Shown: positions 35,205 through 48,700, counted from the first letter of the stretch. The stretch is 64,000 nt of DNA from Buxus sempervirens (GCA_947561395.2 OX387191.1:40179439-40243438), one strand, 5' to 3'. Notes: generated by a model not told the origin, from the letters alone. A program made the numbers and translations.

Positions 35205-38200
35205 TGGCTAATAAAAGAAAACTTTAACATGCCACCCATATGGCATAAATTAGGTTAATACCGAAGGTATGGTATGGTGTTACGTAAAGTTTTTCATGAA
35301 AGGTAAGAACTTACCTTTCAAACAAGGACTTAAACCTGACATAATCATGCTAAGCACGCTCCCATAAGCATCGTGCCTGCGCTCGACATGCCTCCATCTC
35401 GTACTCATTCTCCATCCGATGTCGCAACCAAGAACAGCTCGACTCAATCAGCCTCCATAGAGCTTGAATAGATTCTCTGGTATTATCCTCCATGGTCTTT
35501 AGTCGAGATAATTCGGCCGAGGTGGATGCAAATAGTCCGGATCTTACAAGAGAAGCCCTATCGTTAGAAATGTCGCAAGAGAAGCCCTATTGTTAGAAAT
35601 GTCGCGCCAAGTTTTTCCCAGGATAGCAATTTGGCGTCGATGGCGGAAGCCGGTGTACACCTCTTTTCGAAACTCAGCACATCTTACCGCAACAGAACGG
35701 AGGGTGTTGATCGCCTCTCTCAATCTCGGGATGGCACTATAAAAATCAAACATGGAAAATAGATGTTCCATTTCCGAAGGATCTCTATCAGACCTCGTCG
35801 CAATAGCTTGCCAAGCAACATCCGTATCTCATTCACCTCACTATTACAAAGCTGCTTGGGCCGACTAAAGACAAGCGAACAAAGTTGATCTCGACCGTCA
35901 AAGTCCAAAAGAAAACTTGGACGTAAGCCATCCCAAACTCAGAGAACCTAAGTTGACGGTCTACATCCCTGAACCATTCTCTAACAAACCCAAAACAAGT
36001 ATCGGGAATATTGCGAAAGTCATCTTCTTCGAAGGGAGGATCATGAGGGGGAGACGTCAGATCATCCGAGGAAGAGTTGGAAGGATTGACATCATCAAGG
36101 TTGTGGTGGGAGTCTTGAGGAATGGGAGCAACATGTTCTGACATGCTAGGTGGAGAGTTCATTGGTATCACAGCAGGAGTAGCAGCTTCTGAAGATGGGC
36201 ACGGCGGAGGAGTGGTAAAATCAAATAGATTGGGAGGAATCAACGGGGGAGATGACGAATCGCTGTCTATTGAACGAACATAGGAACCTTGCTGAGGACG
36301 GGATAGATCGATATCTTTTGCATTATTTGATGAATCATCAGCAATATCGATGTGTTCTCCGGGATGTCGAACCTGAAGCCGCATGCTCGAACGGATGGCA
36401 TAAACTCGACTTTTTGACAACTCACCAACCTCCATGGTTCTGCTCTTTTTCTTCAACGGTTCCTGGGAGGACGGTTTGGTCTTGACCGCGATAGCCTTCT
36501 TTTTACCCTTTGACTTCGGATCTTTCCTTGACCGACTGCCACTCACACCAACTGAGATTCATAGTAAAGTCAGAACCATGTGAGCAAGGTAAATTAATCC
36601 AAAGTGGATATACATGGTTACCTGAGTTGGAAAACTGAGTCTCGAACATCGGAGGCATCCTCTCTATACTTTGTCTATCAAAAACTAAAGGGCGGAAAAC
36701 GTCAGCATAAAATTCCAAATCGTGGCGGACCAAACACAAGTAAAACCAAAACCACCACGACCGGAATGAAGGCTCAGCATCAGCGAATCGAGGAACAGCA
36801 ACCACAGGAAATTGGGCAACAAGGTTTTGAAATCGAGAAGTAACGGCAACAGAATACAAATTGTTGATAGTCGGCCTAGACATGCCGGAAGGGTCATTGA
36901 TAAAAAGAAAAGGGACAACAGGGATGCCTTGACCATAACCTAACTGCCTACTGGCAAAATTCGGTAAATATACCTCAACTCCTCACCGAGAAGTTGAAGG
37001 AGTAGCAGGGTTATGCAAGCCGAAAAGGATTTCTCGGGCAATAAGAAGACTTGCAACGGTATGACGGAAATTATTAGGAGAAGCATGGGTGGATTCGTAA
37101 AAAGGAGTGCCAATTTGTTCATCCAAAAAAAAAGCGATAAAATAATGGAGGACGTTGTTCTCGCATTTCATCAATAAAGTAATTGAAAACATCTCTGAAA
37201 GGAAGTCGCCGGGGCATTGCCAAGACCCAGAACCGTCCGGCATACCGAAGGTCAGGATGAGGACAATCCCTGGGCTCACAAAAGACACCGGGGAAATACT
37301 CATAGAACTAAAATTGCAAGAACCAGAGTGTACCACCGGTATATGCAAACCGATTGAGGGAAAGATGGTATAAACCCCGGTAGACATGACCAAGAAAGAA
37401 AAGGGCCAAAGCAAGACAGCGACCTCAAGCAAGAGCTACCGCAATACCGGCAAACTCTTTGACCATCTGGGCGGAAGGACCACAAAACATGAAGCGAAAA
37501 AGGAACATTAATAGAAAGGAACAATGTTCCTGCATGGTAGGAGGAGTGTTAGGATCCCCAATCCGTTCGGCATGGCAGAATGTGCCGGAAGCAGCACTGG
37601 CATGTGTAGTATCAAAAAACTCAGAAATGGAATCAAATAAACGATGGTCTACTTCATCGCAGAGGATGGGAAGACCGGTAATGGAGCAAACGTCAAGGAT
37701 AGTAGGGGTTATAGGGCCATGGTAAAAGGAGAAAGTGTTGGAGCCTCGACACCAAAAGAGAGCAGCTACCCCGAGAAGAATGGGGTTGAAGGGAACATAA
37801 AAAGTGGAGTAAAGAATCAACTCGACTATGCCAAGTCTAATCCAATCGTTCATATAAAAGGGCTGCAACCTGGCAACCCATTGGTTGCATTCTTCAGTGC
37901 GTCTGGGCCATGAGCGAGGAAAAGCAGCTAGAGATCCCTAGTTCAAGGCCGTTTTCTCTGAAATTAGGTGGGAAGAACGGGACAATACATCCAGAATCGG
38001 TGTATCATTCGGAGGAGAATAAGGACGGAGAACGGTGCCTTGGGTACCTGTACACGGTGAAATCGCATGGCGGGGCACACATGGTTCTTGGGTGTGTGCC
38101 TCCTAGAGGGTAAAACGAGAATTGGGAGTCGCTACCACCTGATGGGGTGTAGGTGGACACCTGGGTGCCTAGATTTGCTTAATTTGCTGGTCTGCGGCCT

Positions 38201-39151
38201 TTCGAGATTCCCGTTAAACTCTCAATTACGGTCCAAGGAAGTCTGAAGACACCCCGGTCCACCCCATCGGTTGACGGGTCCCTCGAGTCTTCCTAGTTTA
38301 GAGTCAACTCTAACTCACCCTTATTCCTGAGCCAGCATGTATACTTTTGTGTCGGGTGGGGACCACCAAAGTGGTGTGAGTCCCCTTTTATTTGATTTTA
38401 TCTTGATTTATTAAATGATCTGGGTCGGATTGGGTGGGGCCCATTGGAAGACTCACGGATTCCTTGGTAGGCTAGGCTTAGCCCACATATCCCCTGATGG
38501 GCCTCGGTCTAATCCTAAGGGGCCCTTTGGGCTATGGCGAGTTTAATTATTTTTATTTAGGATTTAAGTGAGGAATTATTATTAAGTCTTATTCAAGGTG
38601 GGTCTGGAAGATTTTGTGGGCCTATTGGGTGGGCCTCACAATGGTAGCCAAAAATTTAATTTATTTTATTTAGTTTCCAAAATGGGCTAGGCATTGGGCT
38701 TGGGGCCCATGGCCTAGGCTTGGGCTTGAAGGCCCAAGATTTGAAGAATTAGGGTTTCATACCCTTTCTTATTCGATTAATGGGCTTGGCGGGCCCGATA
38801 GGCCCTGGCCCACGGTATCGGCCAAACCAACCTTAAGCTAAGCCTACATGTTTCAGTTTGGGCCTTGGTGGGCCTCAAAGGGTCTGGCCCATTTAATTTA
38901 CTTAATTATGTTATTTAACCCCAAAAATGTTCTTTGGGCTTAGTGGGCCCCGTTGGAAGGCCCACAAGTGAATCCAATTGGATTGGAATAACCTAAGGCC
39001 CAACTTGGGTTTCCGGGTGACCTGGAAACCCTACTGTCTCATCCGGTTCAATTAAGATTAGCTAAAAAAGACAAAAGGGTTAAAAAAAATGAAAATCTGG
39101 ATTTTTTATGAGGTACCCAAAATTATTTGTCAGCCATGAAGGGGAATGGGC

Positions 39152-39176
39152 TGATCCGACCTGAGTTGTCGGATTA
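39152..39176 (-). repeat. Downstream hairpin (X copy B)
   Basis: TGATCCGAC and GTCGGATTA around loop CTGAGTT. Outward extension gives GGCTGATCCGAC/GTCGGATTAGCC with one mismatch. It corresponds to the first unit of the second row in copy D and the last unit in copy C. Confidence 0.82.
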
Positions 39177-40586
39177 GCCTATAAATGCCTTTTTTTTTTT
39201 TAAATTTTCCAAATGAGCTTGGGTTCTGAGTCTTTTGAGGGACTTTAGTAACTATGTGGGCCCCTATGTGGGCCCACAGTGGTTCGAATGGAGGCATATG
39301 GCCCTCTTTTTGGGATAATTTAAAATTAACAACAAAGGAGAAGCTAGGGTTTTACCTTCTCTTATTTTCACCTTGACCAACTATGAAACAGGGACTTGAA
39401 TGTCCCTATTTTGACTTTTCTTATACCATATACCAGCAAATGAACAAGACAAATAAAAATCAACCAAACAAACAGAAGATGCATGTTTAAAATCCTAAGG
39501 AAAGTATGTGTTTTTTACATGTCACATATATAAAAAAAATGGAGTGTATGCTCACATAGATGTGTAGGTGTGGTGCTAGAACTAAACCAAGATAACCTAA
39601 TATGCTTGCTACAAATGGATATATATGCAATAATAAGAGGACTAATTACAAATAAGCAAAAAAGTGGCTGATATGCATGGGGATTGTGATAAAATTGTAG
39701 AAAACAGTTAAAAAAGTAGGTAAGGATCATGGCTTTTAAGACTTTTGTGTATAGACATCCTTGAAGTGTGTGCACATGAAGGAGGAGGGAGGAAACATCA
39801 TAACAAGGGGTATAGAGGGAAGCATACAGCATAAATAAATAAATAAATAAAGATAAACCTAAGACTAAAGTTGCATATTTTGTAACAAACAAAACACCAA
39901 AAAAAAGCAGTATATGATAAAGTGTGAAAGAAAATCACCATAAGAAGGGATAGATGGGGATTACATAGGGTAAAAAAGAGTTGAAAAATAGGAGGAACAA
40001 GCTCCCCCTTTGAATAAAAGAACAACAACCCAACAAAAATTTAAAGACCTTTAAACTCATGAAAATGACCCCTCATACTCCCTTAAGGTCCCACGTATAT
40101 CTCCTTTTAACAAGAAAGCCAACTCACCTTTGTAGGAATATAAATAGAGGGGAAGAGAAGGACAAAAGGAAATGGAAACATGCTTCAACAGAAGACGAGC
40201 ATCCATGTATGCAAACTTACTTCAAAGACTTCATTTATGCTGATTTTTACATATATTAAACAATATACAATAAAAAATATTACCTTGGGGTCAAATGACC
40301 TTTATATGATGTTTTTGAGTCCTTTCAAAGCACTTCAAGGAGCTGGAACAGTTTTCTCCAACACCACCAGCAGCACCTTAGACTTGTCCTTGAGTGAAGA
40401 TGGAGATGAAGGGAAGTAGAAGGGGGTTTTTTTTTTTTTTGAAGTATTAGATGAGTTACGGAGGTGATAGAAAATGGGAAAGGATATTTTCGTACGAGGA
40501 TATGTGGGGGAAGCAAAGTGGAATCAACCAATGTCCAGCCAACTCTTGAAATGGACGGCTGTTTGCTATTTATAACCCAAAAAAGT

Positions 40587-40722
40587 GTATCCGACAACTC
40601 AGGTTGGATACACATATTTATATGTGTATCCTACCATACATGTCGGATACACTATATATTACTGGTGTCCGACCATATATGTTGAATACAAGTAGATAAG
40701 ATCAAATTAAATTCGATCTTAT
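40587..40722 (-). repeat. Hairpin row 12 bp upstream of the TATA box (X copy B)
   Basis: Units 40587-40611 (loop AACTCAG), 40626-40650 (loop CATACAT) and 40665-40689 (loop CATATAT) are exactly 39 bp apart and each 9-7-9. A fourth inverted repeat, GATAAGATC/GATCTTATC (40695-40722), has a 10-nt loop. Arm core CCGAC/GTCGG or GTTGG. In LTR sense the row ends about 12 bp before the TATA box. Confidence 0.9.
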
Positions 40723-42247
40723 CCACTTTACAGCTGTTATTCAACGCATTCTCCATGTGCGAGAATTGTTGATATTTTATTTTTTTATTAAATTAAAATA
40801 TTAGATAATTATTATTTTATTTTTAGATTTTTTATTTATTGTCCTTTCTTTATTCTTTGCCACATGGGCAGTTTTTTCGGGATTTTGATCTGCTTATAAC
40901 TCTTTCATCCGGACTCCAATTCTGGCAAACTCAATGGCGTTGGAATCAGGCCGGAATCCTCTATCCACTGAGCCTAAGTTTAGTAGCAAATTCAAGTTTT
41001 TAGCAGAAGGCCGAAGTCGCGTCTGGAATCTTAATCTGCTCATATCTCCTTGATCTGGGCCCCGATTCCGGCAAACTCAGTTGCGTTGGAATCGTGTCAG
41101 CATTTTATTTCCTTTGGAACAGAAATAGCAGTTAATCTGGGTTTGAACAGAAAGTCAATTTTTGCTCACCCGAGACTTGTTTTGCTCATAAATCCTTCAT
41201 CTGGACTCCGATTCCAGCAAACACAGTTGCATTGCAATTGTGTCAGAAATCTCTATCCGCTGGGATAAAATTGAGCAGTTGATTCAGCTTTTAGCAGAAA
41301 AGCAAAACTTCTCCCCATGAGCTGGTTCATAATTCTCTTTCTGGGACTCCGATTCCGGCAAACTCAATTGCGTCGGAATCGTGTCGAGATGCTCTTTCTG
41401 CTAGGACAAGATTGGGTAGCTGATCTGGGGTTTAGCAAAAGGTCGATTTCTGCTCCCCTCAGGCTTGACCGGCTCATAACTTCTTCATCTGGACTCCAAT
41501 TCAGGCAAACTCAGTTGCTTTGGAATCGTGTCGAAATTTCCTATCCAATGGTAAGAAGCATGGTGGTTGATTTGCACCAGATCAAAAAGTCAACTTTTTG
41601 CCCCCTTGGGATTTGACTTTTCAGTTAGGGTTTTCATTTTCGGCACTTTCGATGTGCAAAAATGAGGTGCTTACAATACCTTCAACAAATATGTTCATAT
41701 CTTCAAAGTTTTCGTCTGCCATGGCTGATGAAAGGTAGAAAAAAGCAAATAGTTGTAGGAAGAAGATAGAGGGAAACGGAGGCAAGGAGGAAGAAAGGAT
41801 GGCTCAAGAAGGAGGGAAAAATTTGAAATCATTACTGTATCGGGAAGGGTTTAACCGAATCGATATAGCGGTTACCTGCCCAAGGTAATTGATATGACGG
41901 CTCGAAATGGTACCATTGATATGTTTCAAAGTAAGATCTAACGGACAGAGAGAACGACTGATTCGGAAAGGATAGGTTGAGATAGCAAATCTCGCCATAA
42001 AGAAAGGCTGATTTCACTGGTTAGGGCAGTTATTTTGATGGACGTAAAAAAGTTATAAAATTTACCAAATCCATTAATTTTGTTCAAAATGAAATATTTA
42101 CAAAGTCCGAATATAATTGGTTGAAAGACTCTTGGGCAAACCGTCTCTCATCCAACAACCCGGCTTGACGCAACGCCGAACCACGAGAAGACTGTGCTTC
42201 AACTTCCAAGTCATAACCTGCTTCCTCACATTGGCGCGTTTTTTCCA

Positions 42248-45063
42248 CTACGGTTCCCTCATCGATAAGGTTGTTACGGATAACCTCTTCGTGTTGACGT
42301 AAAGGTCAGACTTCTCATTCTGCAGCCTCTCAATTTGACTGTCAATATCAGCAATATGATCATCAAACGCCTTCAAACGTTGGATCTTCTCAGCATACTG
42401 CTGCTCACAGGTATCTTGATCAGTCTTCAGTTCTTTTATAAACTGATATCGGCCAGATAGAGATTCAACTTTATTGGTTATTTCTTCTATCTTGGCCGAA
42501 CAACGGTCGAAGACCACTTTAAAAGTGTAAAAGCGAGAAGCCTGGGCAAGCACTGATTTTACTGCAGAAGGAACCGAAGGAGTATTTTGAAGCTCCATTG
42601 CTAATTCGGTTACACGATCAAGAGCAGCGTCTGAAACTCCAATTATTCCCGGATCCAGAAGACTAACAATCTTGGACCGAATGGAGTCAAGAGTTGGAGG
42701 AGGTGGAGCAGTTGAAGTAACCAACAAGAATTCGGACCGAATAGTGTTCAATAGGTTATCCAACACCCTAAGTGAGTCACCAGCATAAGGCACTGTACCA
42801 GATGTAGACTCCGAGGGAATAAGTGAGCTGGCATCCTCCACTTCGTCCTCATTGGTCAAAAGCCTCATTTGATCAGTACCTCCTTCAACCTCTGCCATGG
42901 AATATCCAGGGAGAATATCGGTCCCAGTAGGAGCAATAAAGGTGGCCGCTCTGACAGCCGGAGAAGCAAGCCGAGAACTTCCTTGCTCCAAATTAGCATC
43001 CATGGATTCAAATCCAGGGGGTATAACTGGAGAAGAAGTTCCCGCTAGAGAATCACCAGAGGAAGGAATTATTTGAAGATCATCGGAAGACGATGTAGAG
43101 GTATCACCAGTAGAGCTACCAGGTGTACCCGTAGCAGGGTTGAGCGATGCTGAAGAAATAGCAGGACCGGTCAATTATGGAGGAATGATGGGGCCGGTCA
43201 GGCTTAAAGAAGGAAGAGAAACCACTGGAACGGTGCTAAGGGGAACAATGTCCAACAAGGATGGAGCAAATCACACCATAAACGGTTCCATAGCGTCGGC
43301 AAGGGGAGCGGCCAAACTCGAAGAACTTTCTCCTTGAGAGAAAGTAGAAATTTAGAAGATGGAGATGAAAGAAAAGGAATAGAAGGCTTACCTTTTCTAA
43401 TCGAGGACGCTTTGAAGGAGGATCGGGGAGTTGGCGACGAAATGTGGCCAGCAAATCATCATCCTTAGCATCTATTGCTGTGCCCTTAGAAGAGGAAACA
43501 ATAGCCGGAACAACCAATGTTGGTGGAGGAGAAGAAGGGACCTTCGTCTTACCTGCCAGCAGAACAACGACATTAAGCAACATAATTCAGAATGGGAGAA
43601 AACACAAAAAGAGAACATACCTTTCTTGGTTGATGCAGGGAAAGGCCGTAGAAGATCCAACCGCTGGAGATAGTCATTTTCTGGATGGCAGCAAATTTCT
43701 CGCCAAGTGGAACTCCACCATACAGAGAAGTCTGAGCGGTAGTTGGAAATGGAAGGAAGGTAAAGTAAGTGAAATATAGCAGCCGCAGCAAGATACCGAG
43801 CCTTAATACGGGCAGCTTCGTCCTTAGAGGTGGAATCCCGAACGATAGAGGTAGTCTTGACCGAAAATAGTTGGTTGAAATCAAGGTTGGGTATCCCCTA
43901 AGTACAGTGGAACTGCCTACTTACACAATTTGGCAAGTTAACTCCGAATCCTGTCTTTTTATTTGTGGCTGTCATAGAGTAGTTCAAATTCCGGGCCAAT
44001 AAGAAGTTGGCCCAGACTAGATGCAGCTCGTCAGTTATTTTGTCAACCATGGAAAGGAAGCCGGGGGCATTCGCAGAAACTTTGAAAGGGGGAGTAGGGT
44101 AATTACGGAGATTAAAGAAGAAATGAAAACACTCGGGGACAAACAAATCAACAAGGTCACCTTCCAGACAAGCGTGACCGGTGAATTCGAAGCAAGATGG
44201 AGAAGGAGCAGGAGTAAAAAAAATTGGTCGGGAAGTAATGATAAAGCCAGAATTGAAGGAACCACAAAGGACCTCCAGGATTTTGGAAACCATTCTGGAC
44301 AAGCTCCTATAAAGAGCGATACAAGACAGACAGAAAATAAGGAGCAAGGGCAATTTGAGAATCCCCTATGATAAGCTTGACTAATGGGGCATATTCCTTA
44401 GTAACCCCTTCGCTTTGGGACAAAAGACAAAGTTACAGAAGAAATAGAGAAGGAAATAGAAATGATCTGCATCTGGGTCAGATTGGTACTTTTCACAATC
44501 TTCAATATAGGACCGGAAGGAAGTTCGGAGTTTCTTCTTCTTCTTTTAAGATTTCTTCTCTTTCTTTTGGGGTGAGTCTTTCAGCGGCAAGTAACTAAAT
44601 AGGTTGAGATCCCACATGCCGTATCTGACTTCATGGCCGGTTGGAAAAAGACTAGTGATAAAGCTAACATCCATCACGGTGGGGTCATTGGTCCACAAGG
44701 AAAATTAAAGGTATTTGTCTGGGCATTCCAAAACAAACAGACCGCATATAGAAGATTTAGGTGACTGGGAATGTTTTGGCAAGAGAACTGGATCATGTCG
44801 TAAATACCTGTTTTTTGCCAGGTATTCGAAAAACGTCCTTTCAGACGGACGACCCAAGCCACCCATTTAGAATGAACAGTCAACCAACTCCAGCTATGGA
44901 TGCTCCTGTTAAGAGGGTTGCCACTGATAAAAGGCAGAGGACCCTTTACTTTGGCATTCGAAACATCCAAAGAGGCATCACAGGCATCAAGGAAAGGGCC
45001 GACAACTATCTCGCAGTTATAAGTTTTAACCGGGAAGTTGAAAGGAAGAATGTTGCTGGCCAT
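42248..45063 (-). pseudogene. Antisense PMD-like open frame 2 of element R
   Basis: Minus-strand remnant starting MASNILPFNF at 45063. WSWLTVHSKWVAWVVRLKGR and NTFNFPCGPMTP mark a PMD-type N-terminal half. A frameshift near 44690 follows, after which VMDVSFITSLFPTG continues in another frame. Further fragments cover 44353-43236. The last, 43174-42248, is Ser/Thr/Pro-rich and ends in a heptad-like helical stretch (EEITNKVESLSGRYQFIKEL). It lies between antisense frame 1 and the polypurine tract, so element R carries two tandem antisense PMD-like frames. Whether they are two genes or a diverged duplication cannot be settled by eye. Confidence 0.7.
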
Positions 45064-45300
45064 GGATGAAAAAGGACAGAGAAGAACAGTGAAAAGCAAA
45101 CGGAATATGCAGAGTGAAAGATGAAGTTACCAGACTTGATTTTAAATAGACGCGTCAAAGGATGAAGCTGACGAGATCACGATCATCCCAATCATGGGAT
45201 GAAGTTGTAAGAAATTGAAAAACGACCGTTTATCTACGGTTAGAAAAATTTTTTTTGAAAAACTAAATACTTATTCATTACTTTGACGGCGTAATAAGTA

Positions 45301-45313
45301 AGTAGGGGGGCAA
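45301..45313 (+). other. Polypurine tract of element R
   Basis: AGTAGGGGGGCAA directly precedes TGTTTACACTCGCC, the LTR start. A purine tract followed by TG is the expected layout for plus-strand priming. It identifies the next LTR as the 3' LTR of a plus-strand element, agreeing with gag-pol upstream. Confidence 0.75.
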
Positions 45314-45750
45314 TGTTTACACTCGCCATAGACCAGCGAATGAAAGAAAGCCACGTGGCACCTATACGGTCTAACATCACCAGAGAATCCACGTCAATGT
45401 CCACATGGGCCAAACACACGACCAAAGCCACGTAAGCACATATAACGGAAAAACTGTCCCCTTATGTTTAAGGGATGACGTCACCGTCAACACAGGATTG
45501 ACCGTCGAGACCATGTGGATGGATAACAACGGACGAGGAAGTTATTTGTTTATGATCGTGGTAAAGAGGTTACCTCACATGGACGAAATGAAACAGATGG
45601 ATAACTTCTGGAATAGACACAGAGTTCGTGCAAACATAGGTCGGTAGCAACCGTTAGAATCTAGCTATAAAAGGCACAATCTTGAAGAGCTCTGGGACGA
45701 CCTCCACTCAACCGCAACCAGTTATTATGATTATAACTCGATCATATGTG

Positions 45751-48700
45751 TGTGCGTACCCGATTTCGGTCGCACGACGAGGAGCACGCAAAACGATGCG
45801 TGCCTCAGGATTTGTTTGGAGTCGCCACTGCCTGATGGGATGCAGGCAGACACCTAGGTGCCTGAGTTTGTCTATTAAGGCTTGGTCTGCGGCTTGAGAT
45901 TCTAAGTAGGTTCTCGGTTGCGATCTGGGGAAGTCCGTAGACACCCCAGTCCACCCCATCAAATGACGGGTCCCATAAGTTTCCCTGGTTTGAGTCAACT
46001 CAGTTGGTCTCTTACTCACCCGATGCCTAATCCAGCATTCAATTTTGGTTAAGTCTGGCGGGACCGCCAAAGTGGTGTGGGTCCCTTTACTTGATTTTAT
46101 CTTCTTATTATTGAATGAAGTGAGTCTGATTGGGTGGGCCCCGTTGGAAGGCCCACGGATCCCTTGGTGGGCTTGGTTGATCCCACGTGTCCCTTGGTGG
46201 GCCTCAGTCTAACCTGAGAGGCCCTTTGGGCTTTGGTTCAAGTGAATTGATTTTACTTTAAAGTTTAAGTTGAATTTAAAGTGATTTTTATGCAAAGGTG
46301 GGCCGGGTTGACTTGCGGGCCCCTGAGTGGGCCTCGGCCTGGTTGCCAAGTGTTTTGAGTTTATTTGGGTTAATCTTTGCCAAAATGGGCCAGGCTTTGG
46401 GCTTGGGGCCCTTTACCTGGGCTTGGGCTTGAAAGCCCAAGGCTTATTGAGTTAGGGTTTTGAAACCCTAACCTTGGTTGGTTAATGGGCTTGGTGGGCC
46501 CGATAGGCCCTGCCCTTTGACTCGGCCAAACCATATCTAAGTCTAGATCAACATGCTTCAAAATTGGGATTGGGTGAGCCTCCAATGGTGTGGCCCACTC
46601 AAATGGATTGATTTTATCTTTATTTAACAAAAGGAGTTTGTCGGGCTTGGTGGGCCCCGTTGGAAGGCCCACCAGGAATCAATTTGGACCGAGTGTCCAA
46701 GGCCCATCTTGGGTTTCCGGGTGACCCGGAAACCCTTCTGGTTCTTTGATCAAATGAACCAAAAAAACAACACAAGATCACAAAACAGCAAAAATAACAA
46801 TCTAGCTGTGTAGCCGGTTACACATAAGTCTTAGTGTATCTGGCATCTTTTGCCGGCTACAAGTGGGCCTTTGTTGATCTGGCCTGAGTTGCCAGATCAA
46901 CCTACAAAAGCCAATTTTTCGGATTTTTGCCTTGGGGTTGGATTCTTAGGCTCCTTGGGGTGTTTCAGTAGTTGTGTGGGCCCCTGTGGGGGCTCACAAT
47001 GATCCGGATGAAGCCATTTGGCTTCTTCTTTGGGGTTTTCAAAACCAAACTCAAAGGGAATGGGTGGGGGCTCCCCATCCTTCTTTCTCTTGCAATGTGA
47101 CCAGCACCTAAACAGGGATCAAGCTTCCCTGTTTTGGGTATCTCATGCTCAAAAAGGGACAACCATGGTACACAAATTAAATAGCCAAACAATATGAGAC
47201 ATGCTTTAATAGGTAGGTTTCATATCAAGATATGTGAGTGCATGTTATTGTACTTAAAAAGTGTAGAAAACAGATTTTATAATGGCATACCCAGAAAACT
47301 TAAACATGCTATTGACATGAGAACAAGTGAATGAGCAAGTGGGACGGATAGTAAACCAAGTAGAGTGATTCCATGGAGCCAAAATCAGCAACTTAATGGG
47401 GTGAAAACATCGTGATCAAACATGCAAAATAACTAGCAAAAATGATATACTTGCATGGTTTAAAAGTAACAACATATATGCTCCATATAGAGATAGATCC
47501 ACACATCCGCAAAGTAACAATCTAATCATATAAAAATAAAAATAAAATAAAAAAACGTACCTAGCATGCACCATATGTTGTCCTAACTTACCCACTTAGT
47601 TTAAGAATATAATATCCAAGGAAGGGAAAAGAAGGGGGTTTACTTGGGGGATACATTAGACTTGCATTAGAGGAACATACTCCTCCTTTAAGTGGAAAGA
47701 AACCACTAACAACACAGCAGCTTTACACTAAAAAATACAGCAAACCTACAATGACCTTTAGACCATTTAGATCAACTAAGGAGTCCCCTCCTCCTCACTT
47801 TAAACTAATGGAAACTTACCTTCCTTACCTTAGAAGAGTGATGATCCATAAACGACATGAAGAGGTAATAATACAAGAGGAAAACATCCATAACATGCAC
47901 AAACAGAATATTATAGCATCTTTGAGGACTTACATGCTCCAAATAAACTCATATTTACATATGTTAAAGAACATGGCCCAAGAAAGCTCACCTTGGGTTT
48001 TGACCCCTTGTAGAAGATGTGTGGAGCCTCCTTGGAGCTAGGACCAAGGCTGGAGCCTCTCTTGGCACCACCAACAGCAAGCCTTCCCCCTTTGCTTGAG
48101 TGAGAGTGGAGAAGAAGAAGAAAAACAAGAGTGGGAGAGCCTCCAAGTAATGTTTGGAGGGCTTGGAAGGCAAGGAGGGGTGGAGAAGCTTGGGAGAGAG
48201 AATGGAGCTTGTGGGAGAGATGGGAGAGATCCCCAAAAAATATCAGCCGATCCTTTGGTTGGAGTTAGGGTTTCTTTTTATAAGGCATGACCAAAAGAGA
48301 ATTATTCTTGCACTTCATCACCAAAACCCTAATCCTTTTTCATCCATGCCCCTTTTTTAAGAAAACCAATGATGGAGTTAGGGTTTGCTTGGACGAATTC
48401 TCCACATGGAGAATTCGGCCAACCATTTATTTTTTATTTTTATTTTTTTCTTTATGTACTTGATTCATTTGCCCTTTTTTATTATTATTTTATTAAGATC
48501 TTTGTTTTATGCATCTTTTAATTTTCTTTTCTTTTTCTTTTACTTTAAATACTTTAATTGGATTTTTAGCAAAAATATTATTTTTTAATTCAAAACTTTT
48601 CATTTTGCTGTTCTTTCTTCACTGTTTGCCACGTGTGCAGATTTTTCAGAAACTTTAACCGCCCACAACTCGCTCGTCTGATATCCGATTTTAGCAAACT

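Larger units (their letters stand above)
38049..41675 (-). mobile_element. Solo LTR, family X copy B
   Basis: A 3627-bp insert. On the minus strand it starts TGTAAGCACCTCATTTTTGC and ends ...CCGTGTACA. Flanks are GTACC (38044-38048) and ATACC (41676-41680), a 5-bp duplication with one change, inside antisense frame 1. TATA box TTATAAATAG is at 40566-40575. The leader donor ACCCCAAG|GTAATA has its GT at 40282-40283. Hairpin rows lie at 40587-40689 and 39152-39176. Confidence 0.92.
35350..41722 (-). pseudogene. Antisense PMD-like open frame 1 of element R (split by LTR B)
   Basis: Minus-strand frame starting at the ATG at 41722 (MADENFEDMNIFVEG) and interrupted by LTR copy B (38049-41675). It resumes at 38048 in the same frame. 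It then reads a plant mobile domain: QWVARLQPFYMNDWIRLG, SNTFSFYHGPITPTILDV and CSITGLPIL, followed by a Ser/Pro-rich region (about 36550-35950) and a helical C-terminus ending at TAG 35350-35352. In-frame stops at 37938-37940 and near 37425 and frame breaks show decay. PMD is a plant domain found both in genes and in transposable elements. Here the frame lies downstream of pol in antisense, as in some Tat-lineage elements. Exact exon structure is uncertain. Confidence 0.78.

Noticed and set aside
42248-43174. 308-codon minus-strand frame as a host gene
   Set aside because: It continues a PMD-like remnant whose upstream parts carry frameshifts, and it lies just inside a retroelement polypurine tract. 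It is treated as the tail of antisense frame 2.
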